DNA of 36,075 nt. Source: Chlamydiae bacterium CG10_big_fil_rev_8_21_14_0_10_35_9. GTDB taxonomy: Bacteria > Chlamydiota > Chlamydiia > Chlamydiales > SM23-39. The stretch spans positions 16,085 to 52,159 of the forward strand of contig PFAC01000009.1 of NCBI GenBank assembly GCA_002773835.1. Reading direction: 5' to 3'. The notes under the pieces were generated by a model. The model was given only the letters and a program-made list of their open reading frames with translations, did not search any database and was not told the DNA's origin. A program made the position numbers and the translations under genes. Below, in pieces: positions 1-8,513 of the stretch. Position 1 is the first letter of the stretch; every line of letters begins with the position of its first letter.

Positions 1-264
1 TGCAATAAGTTGGTTGACAGGTAAGTTAGCAAGCCAAACTTCTTTATCCTTAACTAAGACCGTAACCTGATATTCAGCATAGTTCATATCAACTAAAGCT
101 TGAATGTACCCTTCAAAGTAGGGATCACTGGCCTCTTCGATAGATTCTAAAGGGATACTGTCGCTTCTAGTTAATACAACAGCCACATCTTTTTCTATAT
201 TTCGGCTTTCATTAGAAAAAGCAGATATAACAAAAAACATAATGAATATAGAAAACTTTCTCAC
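1..264 (-). CDS. Secreted BON-domain-like protein, C-terminus cut by window edge
   Basis: The reverse strand reads an open frame of 88 codons from a GTG at 262-264 to the edge, with no stop. The N-terminus is a typical signal peptide: MRKF, a hydrophobic core IFIMFFVISAF, then SNES. GTG is chosen because AAGG lies about 9 nt upstream and the next ATG (at 240) would cut into the hydrophobic core. The mature part contains YFEGYIQALVDMNYAEYQ followed by VTVLVKDKEVWLANLP, which resembles small secreted BON-type proteins of environmental chlamydiae. Family assignment is by recall and moderate. Function unknown; probably periplasmic or outer-membrane associated. Confidence 0.6.
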   Translation of the reverse strand, partial: MRKFSIFIMFFVISAFSNESRNIEKDVAVVLTRSDSIPLESIEEASDPYFEGYIQALVDMNYAEYQVTVLVKDKEVWLANLPVNQLIA

Positions 265-305
265 TAGATAACCTTATTGTCTTTTGATTTTCTATATACA
301 CAGAT

Positions 306-323
306 GCTTTTTATCCAAAAAGC
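306..323. terminator. Hairpin at the 3' end of the MFS gene
   Basis: GCTTTTT (306-312) pairs with AAAAAGC (317-323) across a 4-nt loop. A T run follows on the plus strand, overlapping the stop region of the leftward MFS gene. It sits between that gene and the leftward partial gene. In the leftward direction there is no clear U-tract after the stem, so terminator function is uncertain. Confidence 0.35.
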
Positions 324-327
324 TTTT

Positions 328-1566
328 TTAAGAAACTGATGACTTTAGAGCTCTTTGCTTTAACATCCAGTAACCGCTATACAGGCAAAGCCCTCCTCCC
401 GTAATAAGTACAGAAAAAGGAGTTAAAGCAACACACATTGCACCTCCAATTAAGGGCGCAAAAGCTCCTCTGATGCCTACCATAACAATATTGACACGAC
501 TATATTTAGCGCTGTGATCATTTCCTGAAAAAATAGGGCCGGAAAGATTCCATATTAAATGTGATCCTCCTTGGGCTATTCCATAAAGAAAATAGGAAAA
601 ATACAACCAAAAACGAGATATGGGTGAAAACAACATAAAAATTGAAAATAAGCCAGTTAAAATAAACACCCAACTGGAAATTTGGTTAATCCAAAATCTA
701 TTTAATAATCTCCCCCATATAGGAGAAGAAATAACAAATCCTAAACTTTTATAAATAGATAATGCAATAGCTATATCAGTATAGGTAAGTTGCAATGTGT
801 CTTTAAAAAATAAAGGAAGGGCTGGTTGAATCATCATTATACCAATGCCTGAAATCATAAAGCCCCATTGGAATATGGAAAACTGCTTTTCTTTTCTTAT
901 TAAGTGAAAACTTTCTCTCCATGGTTTGATTACCTGGAAAAGAAAAGAACCTTTTGCTTTTTTAGGTAAGGTCGTTTCACTGTGGTTAATAGGGATCCTT
1001 GCTAGATAAAACAAGTTAATCATACCCGCTATAGCACTGAAGAAGAATAAGCTTTTCCAACTCCCGGAAGAACCATCCAGCATCCTGCCAAACCCAATAG
1101 CTAACAAACTGCCTTCTAAAAACCCTATCGCAGATCCCCATGAAAAAATTTTCTCTCGGCTGTTTTTAGATAAATTGAGCTTTAAAATTTCCATCCATGC
1201 TGGGATACCAGCTCTATAAAACATAAGATAGACAGCTGCTGCAATAATCACAAACCAGGCATTCTCATAAAGAGGGAAAAATAAAAATAAGAGTCTTGAT
1301 AAAAACCCTGCCCCTAATAAGTTAGACTTTAATTTGTCTGATCTTTCGTGCAAATTAGCACTCCAATATAAAGACAACAAAGAAACAGTTGGCCTTAGCA
1401 TTGTTAAAATAGCAATTTGAAATGCAGTAGCACCTAGGTCTTTACATAAGATAAAAGCAGTCAAATTATACAAAGTAAACAAAGGCTCGTTAAGCATATT
1501 AGTAAGAATAACGGCCCATTTAGTCTTATGATGGTAATGATCAACAGAAGAATTATAAAATTTCAT
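328..1566 (-). CDS. Major facilitator superfamily transporter
   Basis: This is a 412-residue polytopic membrane protein with about 12 hydrophobic segments, the normal length of an MFS carrier. The first half includes the TMs around FTLYNLTAFILCKDLGATAF and IAILTMLRPTVSLLSLYW, followed by a charged loop (HERSDKLKSN) where MFS motif A is expected, although the canonical GxLaDrxGrR is degraded. A central hydrophilic loop near residues 195-220 (NHSETTLPKKAKGS) separates the two six-helix halves. A GGAA lies about 8 nt before ATG. The substrate cannot be told. It is a single gene, upstream of the leftward secreted protein and divergent from the tRNA. The inner-membrane location is confident, the role is not. 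Confidence 0.8.
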   Translation of the reverse strand: MKFYNSSVDHYHHKTKWAVILTNMLNEPLFTLYNLTAFILCKDLGATAFQIAILTMLRPTVSLLSLYWSANLHERSDKLKSNLLGAGFLSRLLFLFFPLYENAWFVIIAAAVYLMFYRAGIPAWMEILKLNLSKNSREKIFSWGSAIGFLEGSLLAIGFGRMLDGSSGSWKSLFFFSAIAGMINLFYLARIPINHSETTLPKKAKGSFLFQVIKPWRESFHLIRKEKQFSIFQWGFMISGIGIMMIQPALPLFFKDTLQLTYTDIAIALSIYKSLGFVISSPIWGRLLNRFWINQISSWVFILTGLFSIFMLFSPISRFWLYFSYFLYGIAQGGSHLIWNLSGPIFSGNDHSAKYSRVNIVMVGIRGAFAPLIGGAMCVALTPFSVLITGGGLCLYSGYWMLKQRALKSSVS

Positions 1567-1682
1567 TTACAAGTTCCAAATATAAGGTACTATTGTACCT
1601 TCAATATAGATTCCGATACAACCTTTCAAATTTTCTTGATTTATCTAAGCATATGATATATCTTTATCACCTCATTCTTAGG

Positions 1683-1830
<148 letters not shown>

Positions 1831-2046
1831 AAACACCCCTCCTATTTGGACTGGATTATTAACTTCCTTTTATCGAGCCATCAACGAAATGAAAGGAAAT
1901 TCTCTCAGAACTCAGTAACCAAGTCTACAAAAGATAAAAACGATTTTCCAAGAATTCCTGACCACAAAATTTGTAAATTTTTTCTTTATTTTTTTATCTG
2001 ATGTTTGCTAACAATTTCTTTATATTTTTTTAATTTGGATTTAACA

Positions 2047-3579
2047 ATGACATCAAAAGCTTGCTTCTTTTTCATAATGGTTTTGATTATTAAAGCCTAT
2101 CCTCAAATTAATTGGTCTTCTCCTGTGGATCTTTCTGCTCCAGGGCAAAATGCAGCAGTACCGCAAGTAGCTGTTTCCTCTAATGGAACTGCAGCTGCGG
2201 TTTGGCAAAGATCCAATGGTAGCAACACTATCGTTCAAGCATCTACTTTTGATGGCAGCTCTTGGTCTTCTTCTGTAGACCTTTCAGCACCAGGTCAAAA
2301 TGGTACAGACCCTCAAGTAGGTATAGATTCCAGTGGACGGGCTATTGCTATTTGGCATAGGTCTAATGGTTTAAATGCTATTATCCAAACTTCCATTTTC
2401 AATGGAGTGAGCTGGTCAGTGCCAGAAGACATTTCCCTTCCTGGAAATAATGCTTCTAATTCCCAAATTGCAGTTGACCCAAATGGAAATGCTATGGCTG
2501 TATGGCAGAGATCAAATGGAGTAAATTTTATCATTCAAGCCTCTTATTACAATGGATCTACCTGGTCGACTCCAGCTGATGTATCTCTTCCTGGGGCTAA
2601 TGCTTTTGATGCCCAGGTCGGCGTTGATAATACTGGAAAAGCTGTGGCTGTATGGAGAAGATTTGATGGGACCAGTTTTGTGATTCAAGGAGCTGTCTAT
2701 AATGGCAGCACATGGCTTACACCCGAGACCCTTTCTGCTACTGGACAAACTTCTTCAGCTCCCCAAGTGGCTGTTGATCCTAGTGGTAACGCTGTTGCAG
2801 TCTGGATCAGGTCTGACGGGTCTAACTTTATAGTACAATCCTCACATTATAATGGGGTTACTTGGTCTGCAGCAGAAAATGTATCAGCGTCAGGTATCAG
2901 CTCCTTTTCTCCCCAAGTAGGCATAGATGCTAATAATAATGCGATTGCTATTTGGCAAAGTGCTAGCGGGATTGCTCAAGCAGCTACTTTTGATGGATCT
3001 ACCTGGTCTTCTGTTGAAGACATTTCTGAACCAGGACTTTCTGCTTTTGTTCCTCAAATTGCAGTTAATGCAGATGGTACGGCTGTTGCCGTTTGGAGAA
3101 GATCTGATGGAGTAAATACTCTTATACAAACAGCATTTTACTATAACTCGACTTGGTCTACACCTGTTGATATCTCCGAGCCGGGACAAAATGCATCTAT
3201 TCCTCAAGTAGGAATTGACACAAGTGGCAATCCAGTTGTAGTTTGGAGAAGATCCGATGGATCCAACAATATTATTCAGGCTGCTTATGGAATATTTTTA
3301 CCTGCAGTGGCTAATCTCAGAGCAAGCCAAAAAAGTCATTTATTTCCCACACAAACTGATCGCATTAATACTGTTACCTGGGTAAATCCAGTCCCTCTAA
3401 ATATCGTTTTATTCAAAGTTGCAAGAGATATTTCTTTTTCTGAAGTACTGACTGAAACAACAGGAACAATTTATGAGGATCACAACAGGTTGCCAAATGT
3501 TTCAGCGACTTACTATGTACTTTCCATAGGAAGAGATGGCAGCGATGGTGGTATTGGCTTTATTACCTTAAACCCTTAA
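2047..3579 (+). CDS. Secreted eight-repeat beta-propeller-like protein
   Basis: This protein of about 510 residues has a hydrophobic N-terminus (ACFFFIMVLII) consistent with export. The ATG at 2047 is preferred over 2005 because GGA lies at 2036-2038 and nothing Shine-Dalgarno-like precedes 2005. Residues ~23-415 consist of eight ~50-residue repeats, each running W-S-x-P-x-D/E-x-S-x-P-G, then PQVAVD-x-x-G-x-A-x-A-V-W-x-R-S-x-G-x-N, then IQ-A-x-x-x-x-G-S-T. Such WD-like/BNR-like units form propeller blades. The last ~95 residues are non-repetitive and fibronectin-III-like (VTWVNPVPLNIVLFKVAR). It is the only gene between the two tRNA-derived repeats. Probably a surface or secreted binding protein; ligand unknown. 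Confidence 0.8.
   Translation: MTSKACFFFIMVLIIKAYPQINWSSPVDLSAPGQNAAVPQVAVSSNGTAAAVWQRSNGSNTIVQASTFDGSSWSSSVDLSAPGQNGTDPQVGIDSSGRAIAIWHRSNGLNAIIQTSIFNGVSWSVPEDISLPGNNASNSQIAVDPNGNAMAVWQRSNGVNFIIQASYYNGSTWSTPADVSLPGANAFDAQVGVDNTGKAVAVWRRFDGTSFVIQGAVYNGSTWLTPETLSATGQTSSAPQVAVDPSGNAVAVWIRSDGSNFIVQSSHYNGVTWSAAENVSASGISSFSPQVGIDANNNAIAIWQSASGIAQAATFDGSTWSSVEDISEPGLSAFVPQIAVNADGTAVAVWRRSDGVNTLIQTAFYYNSTWSTPVDISEPGQNASIPQVGIDTSGNPVVVWRRSDGSNNIIQAAYGIFLPAVANLRASQKSHLFPTQTDRINTVTWVNPVPLNIVLFKVARDISFSEVLTETTGTIYEDHNRLPNVSATYYVLSIGRDGSDGGIGFITLNP
2113..3291 (+). repeat. Eight tandem ~150-bp coding repeats
   Basis: Each unit starts at a Trp codon followed by a Ser/Leu codon and spans about 150 bp. Repeats share DLSAPGQN/DISEPGQN-like, PQVGID/PQIAVD-like and AVW-x-RSDG-like blocks. 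Seven units are 50 residues, while the sixth is shortened by three in the RSDG-N segment (reads WQSASGIAQ). Similarity at DNA level (for example GTTTGGAGAAGATC at two sites) suggests expansion by duplication. Confidence 0.85.
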
Positions 3580-3971
3580 TTCTACATTAAGCTAGATCAG
3601 CGCCTATTTTTGACAACTTGCCTCAAACTTTTTCAATTGGATTAAAGCACTTAGTGTTGTAAGCAGATGTCATCCACTGAAGAATATGGGAAGATCACAG
3701 ATGCATAATCCGTTGCTCGCGGGTTCAAGTCCTGCTTGCCCCACATTTTTAAACTGCACATACCGTGAACGATAAGCAACATTAATCTTGATTCGATATC
3801 AAACTTAAGTTTTAATTCAACACTCATAGTTCGAAAAAAAATTAGCCAGTACACTGTCCACTCTTTAACCAAGGTTGGAAATTATGACATCTATTTATAA
3901 AAACAAATTCATCAAAAGCACCAATAAATCAAGAAACTCTACCGAAAGGACTACTTCAAGATCTTAGTCAT
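3580..3971. other. Gene-free stretch holding the second tRNA-derived repeat
   Basis: No credible coding frame is seen on either strand. The stretch contains the tRNA 3'-half copy (3704-3817) and AT-rich spacer. A reverse-strand open frame across it (about 3651-3872) only reads through the tRNA copy backwards. Confidence 0.7.
3704..3817 (+). repeat. Direct repeat copy B: truncated tRNA 3' half (candidate attR)
   Basis: This copy carries CATAATCCGTTG, then CTCGCGGGTTCAAGTCC and TGCTTGCCCCACAT, differing from copy A at G1729 (C here) and C1760 (T here) in the first 60 bases. The bases 5' of CAT do not match the tRNA, so the D arm and the 5' acceptor strand are missing and the copy cannot be a functional tRNA. 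Together with copy A it brackets a ~2-kb segment. Confidence 0.8.
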
Positions 3972-4284
3972 ATGATCGATCAAACTCTCAGCTCCATTGC
4001 TTCTATAAATTCCGGGTTAACACTCCTCTATTGGCATGTAGGAACTCAAATTAGGATTGAAATCCTTCAAGATGAACGAGCTGAGTATGGACAAAAGATT
4101 GTCGCAGCAATGACGCGACAATTAACTCAAGATTACAGCAAAGGGTTTTACTGAGTAAGGATTACGTAGAATGATTCAATTTGCCCAGGTTTTTACTGAT
4201 AAGAAGATTGTCGCACCACTGATGCGACAATTGAGCTGGACCCATTTTATGACTTTTATCCCTAGTGCATTATCCAACGAAAGC
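3972..4284 (+). pseudogene. Decayed DUF1016 (YhcG/PDDEXK-like) gene, N-terminal part
   Basis: The frame from 3972 reads INSGLTLLYWHVGTQIRIEI and ERAEYGQKIVAAMTRQLTQD, the typical start of DUF1016 N-terminal domain proteins. It stops at 4152-4154 where family members continue with GFSEKxLxxM. After a frameshift the homology resumes as RRMIQFAQVFTDKKIVAPLM and RQLSWTHFMTFIP, then fades before the central region. It is therefore at least frameshifted and truncated, with no C-terminal nuclease domain. Members of this family are associated with mobile DNA and defence. It lies 3' of the second tRNA-derived repeat and just before a second remnant of the same family. Confidence 0.75.
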
Positions 4285-4312
4285 CTTCAAATTTCATATA
4301 ACAGGAGTCATT

Positions 4313-5066
4313 ATGATTGTAAAAGAAGATAAAGTCTTAACTCTGCCTAAAAGTTACTTTGATTTTTTGAAAGATATCAAAGTCCGTATTAAAAATTCTC
4401 AAATTAAAGCAGCAGTTGTGTAAATCAGGAGTTGATAAAACTTCATTGGTGGATTGGCAAAAAAATAGCTGAAAAGCAAAACATCGAGAAATGGGGAAGT
4501 AAACTCCAGAGAAGTTATGCAAGGATATCCAATCCAGCCACCCTGGCCTAAAGGGATTTTCAAGATCTAATATATTCAACATGAGAGCCTTCTATAAAGC
4601 TTATCAAAAAGTCCAGCAACTTGCTGGACAATTAGAAACTCCACCTGATTTCTGTCTTAACATCCCCTGGTGTCACAACGTGATACTGATTGAAAAAGTG
4701 AAAGATCCTCAAGAAAGGCAGTGGTACGCTAAACAAATTATTGAAAATGGCTGGAGTCGAAGTGTTCTTCAAATGTGGATAGAGTCTGATCTTTATAATA
4801 GGCAAGGTAAAGCAATTACAAATTTTCAAAAGACTCTTCCCTCTCCTCAATCAGATCTTGCTGAACAAACCATTAAAGATCCTTATTGTTTTGATTTTCT
4901 TGGCTTAACTAAAGAAGCCAAGGAAAAAGAAATTGAAACAGGCTTAATGGATCACTTGCAAAAATTCTTACTTGAGCTAGGACAAGGATTCGCCTTTGTT
5001 GGAAGACAGGTTCCCATCAAAGTAGGTATTGCCATGTATTTAACCTTTAATCAAAGTGAAAAATAA
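4313..5066 (+). pseudogene. Second decayed DUF1016 (YhcG/PDDEXK-like) gene
   Basis: An AGGAG at 4303-4307 precedes ATG 4313. The first frame (MIVKEDKVLTLPKSYFDFLK) ends at 4422-4424. Homology continues in other frames as NQELIKLHWWIGKKIAEKQN, then as GFSRSNIFNMRAFYKAY and an open stretch from 4581 to 5066. That stretch includes IPWCHNVILIEKVKDPQER, WYAKQIIENGWSRSVLQMWI, and ends near GQGFAFVGRQVPIKVG. Intact relatives continue with a YIDLLFYH...VVIELK-type catalytic core, which is missing here. At least two frameshifts plus loss of the nuclease core make this a pseudogene, though the 161-codon open part could still be translated. Confidence 0.75.
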
Positions 5067-5354
5067 TTTTTTTTTTAGATTCGCATTTTTTTAATCTTGA
5101 GTCAGCATCTGAACTTTTTAAGCCTTTCTTAGTTGTTTTAAGTGACTTAAAAATAGCATCTAAATTACTTTTTTCAGCTGCATTTGAATCTATAAAACAA
5201 ATATCTTCCATAACTTGCTTATATCATCAAAGCTAAAAATCAATGAGCCGAATTCAAAATAGCTACTAAAAGACTGAAATGCCTCTAGCTTCTTAGTTTG
5301 CACTTCAAGGCAAGTTACCGAATCTGCTAACGTTTTTTGCTTAAAAGCAAAAAA
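5047..5354 (-). pseudogene. Possible decayed reverse-strand coding remnant
   Basis: The reverse strand here shows two abutting frames without stops. The upstream one reads QKTLADSVTCLEVQTKKLEA and then FQSFSSYFEFGSLIFSFDD with ISKL. After a one-base frame change at about 5211 the downstream one reads MEDICFIDSNAAEKSNLDAI and so on to a TAA at 5047-5049. Composition looks coding-like and the join is smooth, which suggests one gene broken by a frameshift. No family is recognised and no good start is seen. It could equally be chance open frame in AT-rich DNA. Otherwise the 5067-5424 gap contains only the hairpin at 5333. Confidence 0.3.
5333..5354. terminator. Strong A/T-arm hairpin upstream of the PLP/ATP-grasp operon
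   Basis: TTTTTTGCTT (5333-5342) and AAGCAAAAAA (5345-5354) form a 10-bp perfect stem with a 2-base centre. Its A/T outer arms make it look like a bidirectional transcription barrier about 70 bp before the operon's first start codon. Confidence 0.4.
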
Positions 5355-5424
5355 TCACTAAAAAAAGTTTTACTTAATAGGAAATGTTGTACTAAATTGC
5401 TAGCTCTTCAAAAGGAGAAATTAA

Positions 5425-6663
5425 ATGCTCAATAGATTACAGCAAGAAGAAGCTATCTCAAAAAGAACCCTACATCTTACAGCAAATGAGAACATTATGT
5501 CGCAGCTTGCTCTTAGCTTTTGCTCTAGTGAGTTGGGATATCGTTACCATGTAGGCAGCTATGATGATGCGCCTGATCTTACAAAAGCGCCTTATTACAT
5601 TACCCATAACCTTATGCTGCGCAATCTTCCTTCAGTTTTTGCTCTGGAAAAAATAGCAAGACATTTTGCTTGTGAGATGTTTCATGCCACCTATTGTGAT
5701 TTTCGCCCTCTTTCAGGGATGCATGCGGCATTTTCAATTTTGCTAACAACCACAAAACCGCAAGATACTGTGTATATTTTTTCCACGGAAAGCGTTGGTC
5801 ATCACGCAACCCTTTCTCTTCTTAAGCACCTAGGCAGAAAGATTCAGTTTATCCCCTGGGACTTTTCCAGTTGTAATATCGACCTTCATGCTTTTGCCTC
5901 TCTGGTAAAATCACATCCCCCTTCTGTAGTTTTTTTTGATTTTGGAACAACCTTTTTTCCTCTTCCTCTCAAAGAAATGCGTGCTATTGTCGGAGAAGGT
6001 CCGCTTATGATTTATGACGGTTCGCATGTGCTTGGGTTAATTGCCGGAGGGCAATTTCAAGCTCCCCTTGAAGAGGGGTGCGATATCCTAATTGGCAATA
6101 CGCATAAAACGTTTCCTGGTCCTCAAAAAGGGATGCTTTTGTACAAAAATTCTTTTTTTGGGAGGGAAATTGCAGACGAATTATTTTTGAGTGTTCTTTC
6201 CACACAACATACCCATCACTCCATTGCTTTATACCTGACTTTAATTGAAATGCACCAGTTTGCCAAGGACTATGCAACTCAAATTTTAACCAATCGAGAA
6301 GCTCTCGCTCAGGCGTTAATAGAAGAAGGGTTTCAAGTACACAACTCACAATCACATAAACTTGCCCTTATCGGAGGGCCATTTCACGAGGAATGTGCCT
6401 TATTACACCAGAATCAAATTAGTACAAATTCCAGAAAATTATTTGATGCACCATCCATTCGAATGGGCGTACAGGAAGCAACTCGAAAAGGCATGAAAGA
6501 ACGTGAAATGATTCGTATTGCTAAATTGATTCGTCGATGTTTGGACGGAGAAAATGTAAAAAGAGATGTCGAAGAGCTTCTTCTAGAATTTTCAACTACT
6601 TGGGAGGGAAATATATATGAAAACATGCACCTTTATCGCGAACTCGCGCCATGCTTACTTTAA
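5425..6663 (+). CDS. SHMT-like PLP-dependent aldolase/transferase
   Basis: This fold-type I PLP enzyme of 412 residues resembles serine hydroxymethyltransferase. It has LTANENIMS near residue 18 (SHMT LIASEN), RPLSGMHAA near 94-102 (SHMT SGSxAN region), YDGSHVLGLIAGG at 197-209 (SHMT DxAHxxGLxAxG, cofactor Asp198) and GNTHKTFPGPQKG at 224-236, where Lys228 is the expected Schiff-base lysine. The usual SHMT YPGxRYYGG segment is altered to YRYHVGSYDDAP, so ordinary glycine/serine and folate chemistry is doubtful. AAAAGGAG sits 7 nt before ATG. It overlaps the ATP-grasp gene by 47 bp. Probably a dedicated aldol or transaldol step on an amino acid; the substrate is unknown. Confidence 0.75.
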   Translation: MLNRLQQEEAISKRTLHLTANENIMSQLALSFCSSELGYRYHVGSYDDAPDLTKAPYYITHNLMLRNLPSVFALEKIARHFACEMFHATYCDFRPLSGMHAAFSILLTTTKPQDTVYIFSTESVGHHATLSLLKHLGRKIQFIPWDFSSCNIDLHAFASLVKSHPPSVVFFDFGTTFFPLPLKEMRAIVGEGPLMIYDGSHVLGLIAGGQFQAPLEEGCDILIGNTHKTFPGPQKGMLLYKNSFFGREIADELFLSVLSTQHTHHSIALYLTLIEMHQFAKDYATQILTNREALAQALIEEGFQVHNSQSHKLALIGGPFHEECALLHQNQISTNSRKLFDAPSIRMGVQEATRKGMKEREMIRIAKLIRRCLDGENVKRDVEELLLEFSTTWEGNIYENMHLYRELAPCLL

Positions 6664-8506
6664 CCTACCTTCTCTTCCAAGTGAAGGTTGGAATTTTGAG
6701 TTAATTATTGAAGAACCTTATGAGGTTTCTTCTGATTTTGCAGCACTGATGACTCAAATTCACCGCGTAAAAAAAATAGACTTTGATACTTGTCATCCGA
6801 TCATCTGCAAGACTACAAAAGCTATTGTCTGCTGTGATGAAAAGCTTTTACTAACAGCCGCTCAACTCCGAAAATCTCTAAACATTCCCGGTGCAAGACC
6901 GAGCCAATACTTCCCTTTTAGCTCCAAGCGTATTATGAAAGAAATTTTATCTTGCATTCCTCTTAAAATTCCTTCATTTGTCGACTTCGATTCTCGCTTT
7001 TCTCTAGAGGAGCTGCATGCAAATTTCTCTCGACTCTTTCCTAATGGGTATATTGTAAAACCGCTAGATAGTGGCGCCAGCATGAACGTTGCTAAAATCA
7101 AGTGTTTCCAAGAATTAGAAACTTGGTACGATCATGCCTTTAATCGAGCCGAAGAATATACAGCAGAAGAGCTTATCGAAGGTGACATGTATTTTTGCGA
7201 TTCTTTTGTTCTTGATGGAAAAATCCAGTTTAGCACCGTCTCAAAGTATCTCTACCCCTGCCTTGACTTTGTGAATGGAAGGCCTCTTGGAGCCTACCCT
7301 GTTGAACAAGAAGCTGTATCTCGTTTCAATCAAAAAATCATCGACACACTCGCTCCCCCTGATGGAGCACTTCACATGGAATGCATAGAGCAAGATGGAG
7401 AGCTTTTTTTTATCGAAATTGGAGCAAGGCCTCCAGGAAAAAGTGCGGTTGCTTGCCATGAAAAAAATTTTGGCATTAATCTCTATGAATGTACCCTGAG
7501 AAATGAATTAGGCCTTCCGATAGATTTTACAATAAAAACTAACCTTTATCACAGCTGGGTTGTTCTTTCAACTTATCCAGGGGTTGTGCACCAGTTGAAT
7601 CCCCCAGCTCTTAAAAGCCATCATAAAATCCATTGGAAAATTCAAAAAGGAGACACCATAGCTTCTTATCCACCTCATATCAACGCAGGCTATTCTGCTT
7701 TTTTAGAATTGTATAATAAAGATTATAAAGAACTTTTAGAAGATTTAGAGTATCTTAAAACACATAAGCCTTATTTGGATTGGGGCTCTGTGTCTGAAGA
7801 ATACGCTCTTTTTCGACCTCCTCCCCCTTCTTCTTTTTTTGAAAGACTTCAAAAAGTAGGGATAGGTTTACCTAATCAAAGGATTTTAGACTTAGGTACA
7901 GGAACAGGTTTTTTAGCCAGACAGTTTGCTCTTCAAAAAGCTATAGTAACTGGAATTGATATTTCGGAAAAACAAATTCAAATGGCCAAGTCTCTATCTG
8001 AATCTTTACCTATTGAATACCTTGCCTCTCCTGCAGAAAACATATCTTTTCCCGATGCGCATTTTGATGTCATCACAGCCATGCAATGCTGGCCCTATTT
8101 TAACCAAGAAACTCTTTTGCCTATTTTAGAAAAGATCTTAAAACCAAATGGCATTTTAATGATCGGCAATTTTGACCACCTTTCTAAACAGAGTAAAGTT
8201 GCTTCCATGACAGAAGAGTTGATTTTGAAATATAATCCTAACTGGACTCAAGCAGGCTACAGCGGAGAACTTTCCCCCCCCACAAATATCACTGTACAAA
8301 AGATGTTTTATTATGATGAAGAAATTGCTTTTACAGCAAATAGTTGGATACAACGTATTGTTGCCTCACAGGCAATTGGCACTATTTTGTCTTTCCAGAA
8401 AATTCAAGATTTTAAAGAAGAGCTCTCAGTCTTATTAAAACCATTTCCCTCTTTTACCATTCCTCACCGCTTATCGGCATATATTAGCTCTTTTAAAACT
8501 ACATAG
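6617..8506 (+). CDS. ATP-grasp ligase fused to class I SAM methyltransferase
   Basis: This is a 629-residue two-domain protein. Residues ~1-390 are ATP-grasp: YIVKPLDSGAS at 145-155 (ATP-binding Lys), EEYTAEELIEGDMYFCDSFV near 179-198, and HMECIEQDGELFFIEIGARP at 253-272 with Mg-binding Glu/Glu and GARPPG. This resembles carboxylate-amine ligases. Residues ~395-560 are a methyltransferase: motif I ILDLGTGTGFLA at 423-434, acidic D448 in VTGIDIS, and ISFPDAHFDVITAM. GGGAGG about 8 nt before ATG supports the early start, so translation begins inside the upstream gene and the two are coupled. Likely joins two carboxylate/amine substrates (for example amino acids) and methylates substrate or product. 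That chemistry is inferred from the domains. Confidence 0.8.
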   Translation: MKTCTFIANSRHAYFNLPSLPSEGWNFELIIEEPYEVSSDFAALMTQIHRVKKIDFDTCHPIICKTTKAIVCCDEKLLLTAAQLRKSLNIPGARPSQYFPFSSKRIMKEILSCIPLKIPSFVDFDSRFSLEELHANFSRLFPNGYIVKPLDSGASMNVAKIKCFQELETWYDHAFNRAEEYTAEELIEGDMYFCDSFVLDGKIQFSTVSKYLYPCLDFVNGRPLGAYPVEQEAVSRFNQKIIDTLAPPDGALHMECIEQDGELFFIEIGARPPGKSAVACHEKNFGINLYECTLRNELGLPIDFTIKTNLYHSWVVLSTYPGVVHQLNPPALKSHHKIHWKIQKGDTIASYPPHINAGYSAFLELYNKDYKELLEDLEYLKTHKPYLDWGSVSEEYALFRPPPPSSFFERLQKVGIGLPNQRILDLGTGTGFLARQFALQKAIVTGIDISEKQIQMAKSLSESLPIEYLASPAENISFPDAHFDVITAMQCWPYFNQETLLPILEKILKPNGILMIGNFDHLSKQSKVASMTEELILKYNPNWTQAGYSGELSPPTNITVQKMFYYDEEIAFTANSWIQRIVASQAIGTILSFQKIQDFKEELSVLLKPFPSFTIPHRLSAYISSFKTT

Positions 8507-8513
8507 GATACAA

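Noticed and set aside
2053-3207. Several reverse-strand open frames under the repeat protein
   Set aside because: They recur with the period of the coding repeats and mirror them; shadows of the sense gene.
3704-3743. A second functional tRNA gene
   Set aside because: The copy lacks the D arm and the 5' acceptor strand; the upstream bases cannot supply them.
3651-3872. Reverse-strand open frame of 73 codons across the second tRNA copy
   Set aside because: Its WGKQDLNPRATDYA text is the usual antisense reading of a tRNA 3' half, with no start site or family.
5425-6663. Calling the PLP enzyme glyA
   Set aside because: The PLP lysine and Asp regions match SHMT, but the YPGxRYYGG-type segment is altered and the neighbours are tailoring enzymes, so the housekeeping symbol would mislead.
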